Positions 21,069 through 34,910 of a DNA stretch of 64,000 nucleotides are shown here, piece after piece (positions within the stretch are counted from its first letter, which is position 1; each line of letters opens with the position of its first letter). The notes under the pieces were generated by a model. It was not told the DNA's origin, searched no databases, and saw only the letters and a program-made list of their open reading frames with translations. The DNA is from Augochlora pura. Lineage: Eukaryota > Arthropoda > Insecta > Hymenoptera > Halictidae. The stretch is from the NCBI RefSeq assembly GCF_028453695.1, contig NC_135774.1, forward strand, positions 5,456,001-5,520,000. Direction: 5' to 3'. The position numbers and the translations under genes were made by a program.

Positions 21069-24000
21069 CTTTTGTTCTACGCGGTTTGTTTCAACAAAAT
21101 ATTTTATCATCTATTTGGAAAATATTTTTTGAAAATTTTAAGGTCTAGATCTTTTTGAAACAAGAATGCTTTTTCGGAAGATTGTGTAAATAAACTCAGT
21201 AAAAACCTTTCAGGATTTTCGTTATTTAGACAAAAAGTCCCAACACGTCGAGGTAATCTAACTCCATGTAGAAGGGCGAGTCCGATGGTATGTACACCGA
21301 TGGTGGATATAAAAATGCGGTAAAAAAACGTGACAACGCAGGAGAAGTCTAATTACAATTTTACGAACTTTTTATAGTTCAATCTGATAAAAAATAGAAA
21401 TCCTACTCAGGACCCTCATCATATTTAAGAAAGCTTCGCAACCCTCATCGTGGATGCAGAGCGCTGGGTGGGTTGCAATCTCAGCTGCGCTTCTTTGCAA
21501 CATTTTTCACAGTCTACGCATGCCCAAATCAACGATGTGTTATAACTCTTTTTTGTAATGTTAAATATTTAATTAAATTTATATATTAATACATATACTT
21601 TACTTTAACCGACAATACTTCAAAAATGGAAACACGTGACTTACAGTTCCCTTAATGCAAAGCCAAATATAATAATTCTAATATTCCAGTACAAGCAATA
21701 CGAATTGCAATAGAACTATAAGTCTGGCATTCGATGGAAATAATTCGCCATTCTTTTTTCGCCCTTTTCGCAGCATCTAACCAAGAAGGGATATGGCGTC
21801 CAGTTTTCAGTGTCCGACCCTATAGGTACGCGGGCAGGTGGCACGTACACATAGCTCTCGTACAGCACACGGGGTTTGAATACGTGCACGCGCGCGAACA
21901 GCTAGGTCACCGGTTGCACCAATAGAGGTGCACGTACGGAAGCCCGCGCGCGCGCGACGCCATATTCGTGGAGCCAGTCGTTTCGGCAAATATGAAAATT
22001 CAGGAGACCACGGCTCCTTTCGCGCTCCGACGCTGCTTAATTAACGCAACCGTGATTTGCGGACCGCACAAAAGAGAAATGAAATATGCATGCACGTGCT
22101 CGCGATTAAAAGGGGCTCGCTCTTATCTCGGCTGACTTTCTTTCCTCGCTCATCGATGGAGAAGCGCGGGAGTGTGGTGGAATATCCTACTGGAAAGGAA
22201 GCAGCGAAATCTCGAGGTAATTCGCTCCGATGACCTGATTTAACGATTAAGAATTAATATTTAATAGACCTTGCGGATGTTCGGAAAAATTGCCATGCTT
22301 TAGCCACCTTCTGGTAAACCTACGTCTATCTAATATCTAACATAATTTAAAGCACTTGTCTCTATTATAAACACAGTTATTCTATTTTAAAATGTCTACA
22401 AACACTTTGTTAACCGACTGTACCACATTCTCTATCTACAAGTCCGAAGAAAACTAGCGCGCCACCTTTACAAACTTAATCTCGACCCCCATACATTCAG
22501 ATTACTCGGAGCCTGCGAAAAAGCTGCGCAAACGCATCGAAGCGAACAAGACCAGTAACAAATCCTCGAGTTCTATGTTCGCCGAGGAGCCTATCCTACT
22601 TTCCAGAATCAATTTCTCCTTCCTCATTCTGGTAGCTGCCGGTAAGAAGTTGCGTAAACTAGTCGTAACTCAGAAGGGGGTTGTAAACGTCGCGGAGCGT
22701 CGAAACCTGTAATTGCTGGGTCGCCTAATGCCCGAGTTAACTGGAGTCTCTCTATCGGCGTGCGCAAACTTCGCGATTTTCGGCTGGCAAAGGAGCTAGC
22801 TGGTTCAACGACGCAGGATCCGATTAATATCCCCGTAAACATGGCGAACGTTTTCGAAGAGAGCCAACGTTACATCGTTCGAGTTTCCAGCGTCGTCTCC
22901 TCCGGTCTAAGGACTCTTATCTTGCGGCTGCGGGCCCGGCGAGGCTCGACGCTCTCTCCTCGACACTTCTCGTGAACTTTCGAGCCAGTTAATACATTCG
23001 CGAGTGCATTACTTGTCGCCGCAATTAGCGCGAGAATAAGTAACGCCGCGCCGAGGACCAGTCTCTCGCCGTGAAAACTTCAATTAAATCGCGTACACCA
23101 GGCGTCCCCGAGTTTCCTTTGGCTTTCTTCGGGGGGAAAAATCTAACGAGCTGGCAGAGGGCGGAGGGAGCCAAAAGGAACAGGAAATAACTCGCTTCCG
23201 CGCCGCGTTCGTTCAACTCCGTTTCTGTTTCCTTTTCATTCCGCGGAAACAAACAGCCGAGGTTTTAACGATACGCGGATGATTTACCTACCCGGGAAGA
23301 GCAGCGCCGGAAGACGCGAGAATTAAACATTCAGAGGGGGATGGAGTGGCGGATAAACAGCATTTCGATGTGCCAGGGTTACGCGAATGCGATGCCGCGG
23401 TCGTTCCGAATACCACTGTCTAAATTCCTTGTGTCCAAATCCGGAATATTTTTAATCGTATCGGGAATATATTCTCCGCAAAGTAATTGATATCCATTTA
23501 TTAGTCAAACCTCTGCATCCTAAATTAATAATTAAACAGCGACTAGATAAAAGCGTGTGACAGCTTTTTTAGAGATTAATAATGCGAGGCAATACCCAAT
23601 TGTTTGCTCAAGGCGAGTTATTATTGAGGCAGAACCATCGAAATTTCAATTAAAAATATTCCAATTAAAATATCTGTGCTTTCATTCCAATTCTAATCAA
23701 TGCCATAGGCTGCGTGTTTATTGAAATAGGCACGTTAACAATGTTATATTTTAACTCCATTTCAATTTTCTAGTTTAATTCATTTGAGAGATTTCGAGAT
23801 ATATATTCGGAACCCCCATATTTCCCGAATTTTTCTTTATGCAACAATTTTTAATCAACTCGGGCTTCACGATTTTATTATTATCTTGGTATTTTCCGAC
23901 TAGCTGGTAAATATTCGAGCACGGTTGTTTCATTCGCGTAGGAGAAAGTCCAAACAGATTAAATCCGTGGAATTGCAAAATGCTGGAACATTATCAGTTG

Positions 24001-24195
24001 AACAATTATTTATCCTGCATTTAATAACGATTTTTGACACAAGAACTATTACTGTAAAAACCAATCGTTTAATTTAACTGTAGCAGATAAGCAATAATCA
24101 GAATATTTGAGATTTTATATATTGCTGTACTTTTTATTTCTGTTTATTTATCAAAAGTGCTTCGAAGTATGGTGAAACATGATATTTTGACTTAC

Positions 24196-24417
24196 GAGTA
24201 TGGTTGTCACGATGAAAGTCTTATTCTGAAGATTCTCCACGATTTGGGTGTATTCTTCTTTGTAACTTCTTGTGAAGTTTATCCCCTTCGTGCTGTTCCA
24301 AGTTCCTATTTTCTTCAGTCCCTCCTTGTTATTCAATTCTATGATATCCAGGACGAAATCCGAGCGGAATCCTTGATGATCGAATTTTATAATTCCCGTG
24401 AGTCCACTGATCTCGAC
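24196..24417 (-). CDS. Glutamate receptor exon: end of amino-terminal domain and linker to S1
   Basis: This exon holds 74 codons, residues 155-228, starting VEISGLTGIIKFDHQGFRSD and ending NKTFIVTTIL. The donor is ATACTC|gtaagt, phase 0. GLTGxIxFDxxGxRSDF and IGTWNSTKGINFT are typical of the end of the domain, and TFIVTTIL is the first strand of the ligand-binding core. I chose the acceptor ctgctcccag|GTC because MKI-VEISGLTG fits the family without a gap. A second in-frame acceptor, ttattacag|AAC, lies 24 bases upstream and would add eight residues (NAFHICSQ). NKT, NFT and NST are possible glycosylation sites. Confidence 0.93.
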
Positions 24418-27400
24418 CTGGGAGCAGATATGAAACGCGTTCTGTAATAAAACGATATTTCAAACATTGCAAAAATAGCTCTCTCGCTTTATACGCCTCT
24501 AAAATTAGATATTGAAAGTAGATATTTATTATTATTATCTCGAAGGAGACTTATAGAGCAAACTACAAGCTTCTAAAATTAAGAAGTAATATTTAAAACT
24601 TTTAATAATAAAATATTCTATTTAGTGTTATATTTATTACTTGTGACAACGTTTTATGTCAATGGCGCCTCCAATTTCAACCATGTCGAGTCAAATAAAT
24701 TATTAAATATTATTACCAAACGTTGTTACCAAAGAAGGTTAACTACCCATTTATTATTAAAAATTAGAATTCATGCAATCGGAAAATCGATATCACATAA
24801 TTTATGGAAACATAATTGGCACAATTCCTGTGAGCTAATCAATTGCTGTGCCTTTGGTTAGTATCCGCTTACGATTAACTCTATTCTGATAATTTTTCAC
24901 CAATGCGCCTATTTAAATTTTCACGACATAATTATACAAAAATTACGATAATAAAAATTACATAACAATTCTGAATTTTAACAATATCGCTAGATTTTGT
25001 ATTTTCAAAAATTCCAACGCTCTGAAATCTGAATTTTTCTCGGCACTCAGCGCACCCCATACGATCCCGAAAAAAGAGTCCCTGCCGGAGCCACCCCAAC
25101 ATTTTCGGATGCCCGCAGATCCCTAGTTGTCGGATAGCTCTCTGGCCGCTGGTAAAGTGGTCGTAACCAGGAATCACGCGATCGACTGGTGCGCAGCGCG
25201 ATGACACGCTCGGTTTCGGATCTATCCGGCAGTTGGTCGACGGGGGTGAACGTCAACTGGGAAGCACGGTGGCAAAACCGCGAGGGCTATAATTTGTCAA
25301 CGAGGTCCGACGGGACGGGTTCGTTTAACCCGTGGAGTAACTTTCCATTGTTTGGGCAGAACAATCGGTGGAACACGGCGAAGACCCGCCTTCTGCGCCG
25401 GCACAGTTTACCGGCGTCGTCCGTCACCGTTCCAGGGATGCTCGCGGTGCGTTGCACATGGCAGCACTCGTGGTGCTCGTTAATAAGCGACCGAACGCCG
25501 GGGGAGGAACAGTCGGATTAAGCATATCGTTATAATGGCTTATTACGTTGCCCGGACGGCCGATCGATGTCCATAATTCCGCAAAATTAATTTCCTCCTG
25601 CCCGCCTCCTCCTCTCTCTCTACCCTCGCCGCTTTCCACCCCTTCCGATGAACTCTGCGAGCAGAGATACCAGAATTGAAGATCGCCACGGATAACAGCA
25701 ACCTTGTCGCTTCGGTGCGCGAGCTTTTTGACAAACTGCGAGGTCTGGGATGGCAACACCCGCGTGGTAATTGAGTTGCGCGCCGTGGAAACACTGTTCC
25801 AAGGCTGATAAAAATTCAAAGTTTAAATCTATGCGGAACGCACTTGTTCCAATAAATTGGCTATTAACCGTCTTAGTACCGAACAACGCTGCATATATCA
25901 TTGTTGGAAAGATAGTTCTCTTAATATTTTTATTAAACAACAATTTCATTTCTTATTTCTTCTCCCTTTTTGAATTTGTTTTATCAGACTCTTTTCCTAA
26001 GAGTAGTTACGTCCAACGATTTCCACGAGCGCGTCGTCACGCGTTTTCTTCGGTTTGTCTTTGCTGTCGCGCTGCTTGCCCAGGGGAATATCACTTATAG
26101 TATACGCGCATCGATTAGCTTCGAAAGCCTTCCGTGTAATGAGAACGGCATTCAAATGTCGCGTTATGGGCGGATGTAACATGGACGAGGGTTCCGGTGC
26201 TCGTGCTTAAGAAATTCTTGATAGCTGTTGATCGGAGGAGTTCGTTTCGAATTGATATTGTTCGCTATTAACGTTAACGAGTCTGCGACGTTTTATGGCG
26301 GGATAAAATCTCGACGGGTTTGAATTACTGAATAAAATTATAATTTTCAAAATTATCGAGACAAGTGTCCATTTATTGTCTTCGCATTGAACTCTAAAAT
26401 TTTATGAAAATTGGAGAGATAATGGATAATTTCGAGCATCTTACAATTTTGTTCGCGAGAATAATAAAATTAAAGTTCGTTTTACACGCCGGACGATTTT
26501 TTCTGGTCGTAACAGTCCGGATGCGATTAATTTATATTAATTTGTCACGCTGTGAGTGAACAAGGGAAACGATATTTTTATGAACAATATCGTTGCCCTA
26601 CTTTTATGAATTATTTTCGTGTCATTCCATTTAAAAAATTTCTGACATATTTCTCCTCTCATCAAAAAGATATTTTTAATCGCCTGTATATCAGAACGGT
26701 ATCGCCATTTTGTAGCAGCAGAAAAACGCATCGAATTATTCGAAACTGCAGGAAAAGGTTAATGTTTGGGAGGAAAAGTTGAAATAAAGGGATCAACTAG
26801 CGGAATACAAATGAAGCAGGCGAATAACGACGTAAACGCGACGTCGACGCGACTGGGAATCCGGTTACGTCAAAAATCAGTCGTGCCGATAACGAGATAC
26901 GACGTCGACGACTAATTTCTCTGCGCTTTTATTTTTTTTTTCCCAAATATTTGCGCTCGCTAACGATGTACCGCGCGTTATTATTGATCAAACACGGACG
27001 GCAGATTTGGACACGGAACTCTGCGCACCGCTGCAGTAATGTTTGCCACGATATCAAAAAAATAGCTTCCGGCCGGACAGCAACAGGACAACGGGCCCGC
27101 CTTCAATTTCGCTAATTACGAAATGTAACCGAGAACGGCGCTCCTGGACGTAGAAACGCCGGCCGCGTAAATTGTTCCCGAAAATTCGGTCGACGCGTCA
27201 AAGCTGACCCAGTAATTGTGCCCCGGTAATGACCGCGCTCGCCAATTTTCCGCAGGAGTGCAGTATTTGGCCCGATCGGCGAGCCAAAAATATTACGGCA
27301 TTGCTCATTATACGTATAACGATGCTTTTGAATTCGTCTTGAGCTATGTTACAACAGAAGGGAATAAAATATACAAAATTAAAGCGACCTATATGACCAA

Positions 27401-27522
27401 TTGCTGTGCTTGTACAAAATGTTTCATTGTATTTATCGCAGAATATTAAGACATATTCTTGACTTAATCTGGACGTAAGAACAGTAATAATAACGCGAAT
27501 AAATAAGAACTAAATCAGTGTA

Positions 27523-28593
27523 TTAACACTATGCCGTCCGACCTCACGACAGTGGTGTAACGCGCATAGTACCGCTTAATATGGCGTGATGTTTTGTTGT
27601 TGTTTTATTTAAGTAACAATAAGTTACACACGTCAGCAAGTTTTTTGTTTTTATACGTATTTGTGCCTTTTCATCATGGCAGACTTTCATCAGAACAAGT
27701 CAGAATCGTAACGAATATATCATGCATGATTCAATAAATACGGCTGCCAATCATGTTTGTTAAATCATAACAAAATTTGAATCCTGTGTCATCAAAATCT
27801 GGGAATAAATGAAGACAAACGGGAAACAGAAATCATCACCTGACATCAAGAAAATTATTAAGGACGCAAAAGTGGTAATATACAGAAAAACTATAATATG
27901 GTCAAAAAGAAGTTTCCATATACCTCTTTAATTGCGCATTATTGAATGCATTCACATGACAACATTTCAATACAGAACACAAAAATAACATACAAAACAC
28001 ATTACACAAAAATCTCCGATTTCATGATTTTTTATTAAAAGTGTCTGAATCGTGGATAAAAGATCATGTGCCTGCTTTTGAGCATAACACGGAGGTCGCT
28101 ACTACATCGCGTGCTTCCCATCATTATGAGATTGATAGACTTTTCGGTTAGCTAAAGCAACACCAGCTAATACTCGTTTCCGAAACTAACAAATGAAAAC
28201 GAAGAAACTGTCATGTATGTTCCAAAAACAAAAAAAGGAGGACGACAAATTTAATGTGCAAGTCTTGTGGAGTTGCTTTACATCTTGGAGATTGTTTTGC
28301 TCCGTATCATCGAAAAAAGAAACGCTGAGTAATTACCAAAGGAAACGTAAATAAAGGAATAAATATATGTAATAAATTTTACATTTATTTACATATGTAT
28401 ATTTTGGAAATTTCATGAAAATAGGGAGACAGGATTGAAAACTCATGAGAACTAACGATGAGATTATTAAAAGTTGAGAATTTCTAATCTCCCAATACCC
28501 TTAACAATGGCCAACAAGCGAAGTAATCTGAATCAATGCTGCCGGCGCCAAGTAAAGAAATTTATGCAAGACGTACGAACGGCAAAGTGTTAA
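27523..28593 (+). mobile_element. piggyBac-type element, copy 1 (deleted, non-autonomous)
   Basis: A 1071-bp element with TTAA at both ends (27523-27526 and 28590-28593) and ends CACTATGCCGTCC and, inverted, CACTTTGCCGTTC. Only transposase remnants are left. One is a stretch like YRKTIIWSK near 27880. The other is the C-terminal Cys-rich region CHVCSKNKKRRTTNLMCKSC followed by GVALHLGDCFAPYH near 28210-28310. The catalytic core is deleted and stops interrupt the rest. Confidence 0.85.
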
Positions 28594-29028
28594 AATTTAA
28601 TAATAAACAACATGAACAACAAGAAGTAACGATCGCAGCAGCGACAGTAATCGTATTGCGAAAATTAGCGAGAATAATGCGAATAAATGAAATTGGAGGA
28701 GAAACAGCGTGACAGGATGTAACACATGCTTCACTCATTTCGACCAAACTAAAAACTTTGATTTTGGCGCAGGGACCGGGCAAACTGCCTCTCGCCGCGC
28801 ACTCCGGTGGTTGCTGTTTGACGGGAGCCGGGTAGGGCGGCGAATTTATCGCGGTATCGGCACGAGCATTCGCGTCACCCCGGTTACAGGACAATTCCCG
28901 GTAACCGGGAACACGCCGAGATATTTTTCCGCTCGATGGCTCCGAAATTTCCGAAAATTCGAGGATTTAGCGCCACGCGAATGATCGCGACGTTGAATAA
29001 ACTAAATGCGTGCGAACGAACCGCCGTG

Positions 29029-29113
29029 CCAGTGAACGAGTGAACGAGTGAACGAGTGTGCCAGCGAGCCAGTGAACGAATGAACCAGTGAATCAGCGAA
29101 CCAGTGAACGAAC
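29029..29113 (+). repeat. Minisatellite based on gaacgagt / agtgaacca
   Basis: Repeated units of 8 to 12 bases such as agtgaacgagtgaacgagtg and gccagtgaacgaa. The minus-strand frame reads as a low-complexity Ser/His/Trp peptide and is not a gene. Confidence 0.85.
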
Positions 29114-30609
29114 AGCCGACGAGCGTTCCGGCCAGATGAATTCGCGTTCGCAAGTCATCGATTAGCACTAGTCACCGAGAATATCGCGTGTAATTATGCG
29201 TTACGCTCGCGGCTTGTTTCGGACAGGATCCGACGGTGCGAGGACGCTTACTTGAACGTTTCGAGTCGCCGTGACGCGGAAACTATCGCGCACCAATCGA
29301 CTCTGACAGCCAATGATATTCGATATTGCAGTGTGCCACTCGGCAAACGACCCTTTCAGTTTATTTAGCCTTCCCGCTGTCCAATGAAACGATGATGGCT
29401 GAGCAATGTTTTTCAGTGATCGATCGCCCGGATTTTTTGGTGGGCTCGTTGATAATCAAGCTGGAAAGTCTGCTCCATTTTTCAACAACTGTTTTCGCGG
29501 TGTTTCGTAAAATCGGATATTATTTACATCAAGCTCAGCTTTTCAAGCTGATACGAACTTTAAAAAAATGTCAAATTTCTCTGGGAACGTTGGAGGGACT
29601 AAAATTCTTTTATTCTCATTGTACCTGGAATAAAAACAATTTTGTTCCTCACTGTACGTACTGTACGACTTGTGCGAACGTGCGAGCACACGATACTTGA
29701 TACTCGAAATAGTGCTGCAATGCTGATTCAAATCGAAGATTACGATGCCGATTCGAGTGAAAAATACAGTCCTCCCTGAACGGTATATTTTACATATTGT
29801 ATACTGTTATATATTTTACAACCACCCTCTGATATATTCGAAGGATTTACCGTAGCGAAGATCTAAATGATTTCCGATACCGCAAAGTTCCGCAAGATCG
29901 AGCAGAAAAATGGCAACGACGGTCGACCGGGAAACGCGACGTTAACCCGATAACTTGATTTCCACTTGCCAGCGCGACGGTCCTTTCTTTCTCTTTGGCA
30001 ATCGCGTTATAGGCCGTTTTCCCATCGGAACGACGAGACTGCGATGTCATCGTTACGCAAACATCGATTTCTGATCGCGTCGCTTTCAATAGGAGCGTCC
30101 CAAACGACACCCTGATCGAATTAAGGGCCAAACAGAATTATCCTCTTTTGTCGCGGCGCAGCGCACCTCTCGTTTCGACGCGGAAAACAATTTGTCAAAT
30201 GTTTTTCCGTGGGCTCTCATGCGTCACCATAACTGCGTACTATTAACCGTAGGGCAATGCTAATTCATTTTACTATCCCGATTAGTATGATTTGGACAAA
30301 TGTTTCCATGGAAACTGTTTCGAGCGACATTTCCAGACAGAGCGATGGATTATATTCGTGAGCCGTTCGCAACGCAGCAATTTTTTAAAAATTGAACGAA
30401 GCGATGGAAAAGTTGTCGAGGATAATAACCTTGTCGTTTCAAGAATATTAAAAAAGATTTCATATAAAAATTCCTTCGAGCAGATTAAAAATATTAAAAC
30501 TGAAGCCACCCTCGAGTAACAATCGAATCGACCACTAAGAAAAATAAAAACAAATAAAATAACTGTTTCTGAAGAGAGAAAAGAAGAAAAGGGAGCTCAA
30601 AGTACTTAC

Positions 30610-30762
30610 GATCTTCATGTAGTTGATGAGCGAGTATCCATGGGGCCAGGTGTCGGTGGACTCGCAGGACAGGGGGTTGATGTCGATCTGCTGGGTGGTG
30701 TCCAAATTGTGCAGGGCTTTCGCGAACAGGTGCACGGCGTCGTACATCAGGGACGCCTCAGT
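30610..30762 (-). CDS. Glutamate receptor exon: amino-terminal domain
   Basis: This exon holds 51 codons, residues 104-154, starting TEASLMYDAVHLFAKAL and ending GYSLINYMKI. The acceptor is gttttcag|ACT and the donor is ATC|gtaagt, phase 0 on both sides. The motif LxYDAVxxFAxAL is a conserved helix of the domain, and the CES Cys may belong to its disulfide. The tail SLINYMKI runs on naturally into VEISGLTG of the next exon. Confidence 0.95.
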
Positions 30763-31120
30763 CTGAAAACATTCCGAAGGGTAAAGTTGCGGCAGGGACG
30801 GTCTACCAGCGTAGTATATCGATGGAGGTTGCGGGCGAGCGTGGCGTACAAATTCGCGACAAATTCGTGCAACGACCGCGCCAATGTAAATCAGATCGCG
30901 GCAGCGTTTAAAGCGAATCGATTCGAGCGAAATTCGTCTGTTACCGGGCGGAATTGCCGTTTATGAGCGGGGACGAACGAGCGGCATTCTTCCTCGTAAA
31001 AGGGAATCCGTATCGCACGGTTCGATCGAACGATTTCGTCTCTTTCGGAATTTCCACTGACGAAAACGAGGGGAAGCGGGCTCTGTTCCGCGCGTTTCCA
31101 CAATTTCATGGGGAATCAAC

Positions 31121-31180
31121 GCCTCTGTTCGCCCCTGTTCGCCTCTGTTCCACTCTGTTCGACTCTGTTCGCTTTCATTC
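31121..31180 (+). repeat. Ten-base repeat based on ctctgttcgc
   Basis: Five to six imperfect units (gcctctgttc, gcccctgttc, cactctgttc, gactctgttc). It is a simple minisatellite. Confidence 0.85.
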
Positions 31181-34100
31181 GCTCGCCTCGCCGTTTACAT
31201 TTCGTGCGGCACCAACAAAACCCACGCCGATATCCTTACAAGATTTTACGAGGACCGGCCAAACAGCTATTTACCCCGAAACCAATCGTCTTTCCGATTC
31301 GCGTTTACGTTGCGACGCGAGATTGCCGACCGAGCTAGCTCCTGATCCGCGAAATTACAGAACCTAGTTAAAAGAACCTGTTTCGAGTCTTTAGTAGGCG
31401 AAACGCGAATTCTTCTACGTGCCCTTTCGTCTTTTATTTTCCTGTTTTAGAATCGATACGGTCAGAGGCGGCGATTATTATCTGTACGAACGTGTGCTAG
31501 AAGAAATAAATCTTAGGAAAACTTTTTATAATCCGCAAGTATCAGGATAATTCTCTGGAGCTGAGACAATTTTTAATTAAGTTTGTTTTTTGTTCTTAAA
31601 GGCGGTGAAAAATGTTCTCCGATTATCGGATTTAATATAAAGTGAATTTTGACGCTATTGGACGCAAGACACCCTCGACACCGAATTTCCACGAAACGAG
31701 GTACTCGAGCCTGGTCGATTAAGGGCGAGTAGACGAGTGCCTAGAAACTGGCGAGAGTTGAAATTGACTCTGGCATAGTACGCGGAAGATTAACATTATT
31801 GTACGTTTTTCTATATTTCATTAGATTGTTTCGATGATCTTACCTTTATGCAAGTTAGGTTGTTCTGATCGGCATGCGCATGAAACAAAACATATTTGCT
31901 ATTATTCACAGTACATTCAATTGCTAAAGATATTGTTTAAAACATAGATTGTTAATTACATTCTATAGATAAACGTTTGTCGCGATGAATGGCGGTGGCA
32001 AGAAACGGGTATTGCGTAATTATACAATGATTCGTTAATTTCAGTCAGATCGAATGGCTACCAAATGACTGTAATACCTAGCTAATGCCCACTGTAGTTT
32101 TAGGATTATCTATAATAACCGGTATTCGCCAATTCACGTGTAATTCTAATGATCATTCGTCATATGCACGTGACCGTAGTTAATTAGTACGATTTTACTC
32201 AGGACGTTGTCTCTGACATGCCGATAATTAGATTGCAGCTATTAACGGCGCATTCGATGACATTCGATTCAAACGTAACATAAATCTATACATCCTATAA
32301 TCTATTTCTAATCGATTTTTATATTCATTTTTCTAGATAAAAGTACGTCAATTATTATCGAGTTCCACGAGAAGAACTCGTTCTAAACTTACTAAATATT
32401 TAAATCCTCGTAACTCCGAAACCGCTAACAATATTTTAATAAATTCTAGACGATTAGAAAGATAGAAGTCTGCGCTTCAGAGCAGTGTTCATCTCATCTC
32501 GATACGCAGCTTCATTAATGAGATAAAATCGCATAAACCCATGGTCAATTACGTACAGCATAAGTAAGACCAAAATGGCGAAACTGTTCGTTCAGCTGAA
32601 ATCGTAATAACGTCTCCATCTCGATATAAAAGTAGACCCACGAAGTGCCCTAAACTGGCGATTAATCTCTCCTTTCATGTAACGACGAGTCCGTTGAAAT
32701 ATCGGGAATCGTGGACGTCTTTGTGACGACCAAAAGGGCGCGCCGCGGAAGAAACTCGCGGAACTCTCCGCGAGCAAATTCAATTTCACGAAATACAAAG
32801 TGCTCGAATCGCAAGAACGGTGAATGGCCGGCGAAACTTTCTCGGATCGGCTTGTAAAAGGGTCGCCCGATTAACCGGCCGAGTTTTGTCTGTTCGAAAA
32901 CAGCGATAAAAGCTACACGGTGATTATTAAATTCCATCCAAGGAAATTTCGTGACCGCGGTGCCAACTTCCATTTTGACCGTATCGGGGCAGCGCCCGGA
33001 ATTCGCGGCGCCACGGATGCCCCTGATAAATTCCCAATGAATGAGACACCTATTTCGAGAGCGTGCTTTCCATAGCTTTAAAGGGATCCTTTGCAGGAAA
33101 CCTTCTCGCAGAGACTCGCTGCCTCTTTCACAGTCTCGTTCTGAGCTCGGCTGCCAAACGAGCTATCACTATCCGTATTGCCGTTAACCCTTTCACCATG
33201 GATCAAGCATTTTTTATTTCGATCTTCTTCCTACCGTTAATTAGAGCCCGCGGAACGTCGAAAGGTATATCGCGTTTTCCAAGAAACAGACCAGGGTGCG
33301 CGGATAAAATCGGCGGGAAGTTTTCGCGAGCGGAAACGCAGCGTAATCCAGGAGGACTCAGCGTCTGGCGCCGGTCTGAGATCGGTCACGTATGATCATT
33401 CACTCGCGTCCGCTCAATTTTCCGCGTGTACACGTATTTACATACTCGTCGGCGCTCGCCTGGCCGAGGACTCGCGCGGAATCTGTAATGCGCGAGTCTG
33501 CGGCAGTTGCCAGTCGCCTCGATCTCCGCTAACGACTTTCTGTTACGTGTAATTGCGCCGAGTTACGAGCGCGATAAAAGCGATTCCCTATTCGTCGAAT
33601 TTCCTTGCGTCGCCGCCGCAGCTTTTGTCCCGGGCAATCTTCATTGGCGCCGGCATCGCGCTCGCCGAAATTAAAGCGCCCTTTTTTTTGCAGCTCCGAA
33701 ATTCTTTCTGCGCGACACGAATCGAGCGACCGGCATGCTTCGCGGAAATAAATCTGGTTAGCCAGCGGACCGAGGGAATACAAATTTCGCAGGCTGCGCT
33801 CTTTTTAATTTTCGGGCGAATTTCTTTGATAGAACGCCGACCGATCCTCCCTTCTATGCTTATTCCATCGGCGCCGGGGATAGTTCAGCCGCTATGATTA
33901 TTCTATTCGGATTGGTCATCCTAACGAAGTTGTTTCTGCCCCCTCCTTTTTTCTTCTTCATTCGGTTATGCTAATCGAGGCGCGTTACGATACCGGAGCG
34001 AATAGTGCACGAAAGAATCGACTAAATTCTCCTTCGCCATTTCCATGACCTAGTTCCACCGATTTTTCTTCTCTAAAAAAATGGCGTCACTGATTACAGA

Positions 34101-34464
34101 ATATACGACAACGCGTAATGTTTCGTGCATACAGAAAATAATCAATGAAATTGTCGACAAAATACACTTTTCAAAACGCTCTTTTAAGTTTAACTCTGAT
34201 AAGACTGCCTTAAGAATTTCAATTGCGCCATTATTCTCTCCTAAATCATTTCCACTGATATGGCACTTTTAAATCTATAGCGTTGAAACATTTAAACAGA
34301 AGGCAAGAGAAATTACAAAATCCTAATTGTTTAAGATAGTCTAACCGATGGGCCGATGTGCAGGTACCGTCGCGTTATAAAACAGAACAGCAAACGAGAA
34401 TTGGCAAGAAAGATTTCCCGCTACCTAACACAAAATCACCTAGCAATAAGAGAGACGAGATCAA

Positions 34465-34910
34465 CAGAAACAAATATTTCGCATCGGAGAACACATTGCA
34501 TTCTACTAGTTAACACAATACGACAGAGGAATATCAACATTCATCCGCACATTTAACTGAAGATGATGATATAGCCTTAAGTGTCGTTGAACACGACGAT
34601 TCAAGTTGAAATATCGCTGTTTCTGTAGATGTAACTTTAATTTTCGATAAAAACAACTATTTCATATCAGGAAACATAATGCATTTTACTGGTTAGCTCA
34701 CTACAACAGAGAAATCTCAACGTTCATTGGTACATTTCACTGAATATGACGATATAACGTTAAGTATAGCTGAAAACCACGATTCAGCTTGAGGTATCGT
34801 TGTTTTTGTGAATGTAGTTTTGAATTTCGGTCAAAACAAATATTTCGCATCAGAAGCACAATTCATTCTACTAGTTAACAGAAAATACATGAGAGGAATC
34901 TCAACCGGTC
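34465..34910 (+). repeat. 183-bp tandem repeat, about 2.4 copies
   Basis: The anchor ttcgcatcgg / ttcatatcag / ttcgcatcag recurs at 34478, 34661 and 34844, exactly 183 bases apart each time. Units share acaatt/gcattctactagttaac, ctcaacgttcat, and cacgattcaagttgaaatat. Copies differ by many substitutions without changing length. Confidence 0.9.

Larger units (their letters stand above)
20551..24195 (-). other. Intron between the linker and S1 exons
   Basis: A 3.6-kb intron, GT-AG. It contains a poly(C)/(TC)n tract at 20593-20619 close to the S1 acceptor and a TTAA-flanked MITE candidate at 20841-21068. The rest is unremarkable. Confidence 0.7.
24418..30609 (-). other. Intron between amino-terminal-domain exons (6.2 kb)
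   Basis: It contains a piggyBac copy at 27523-28593 and a minisatellite at 29029-29113. A 9-bp inverted repeat (CCCGGTTAC at 28879-28887 and its complement at 28901-28909) is also present. No further receptor exon is recognised. Confidence 0.7.

Noticed and set aside
25189..25521. Plus-strand 110-codon ORF (MRSAMTRSVSDLSGSWSTG)
   Set aside because: A chance frame in a GC-richer intron patch, with no domain and no splice partners.
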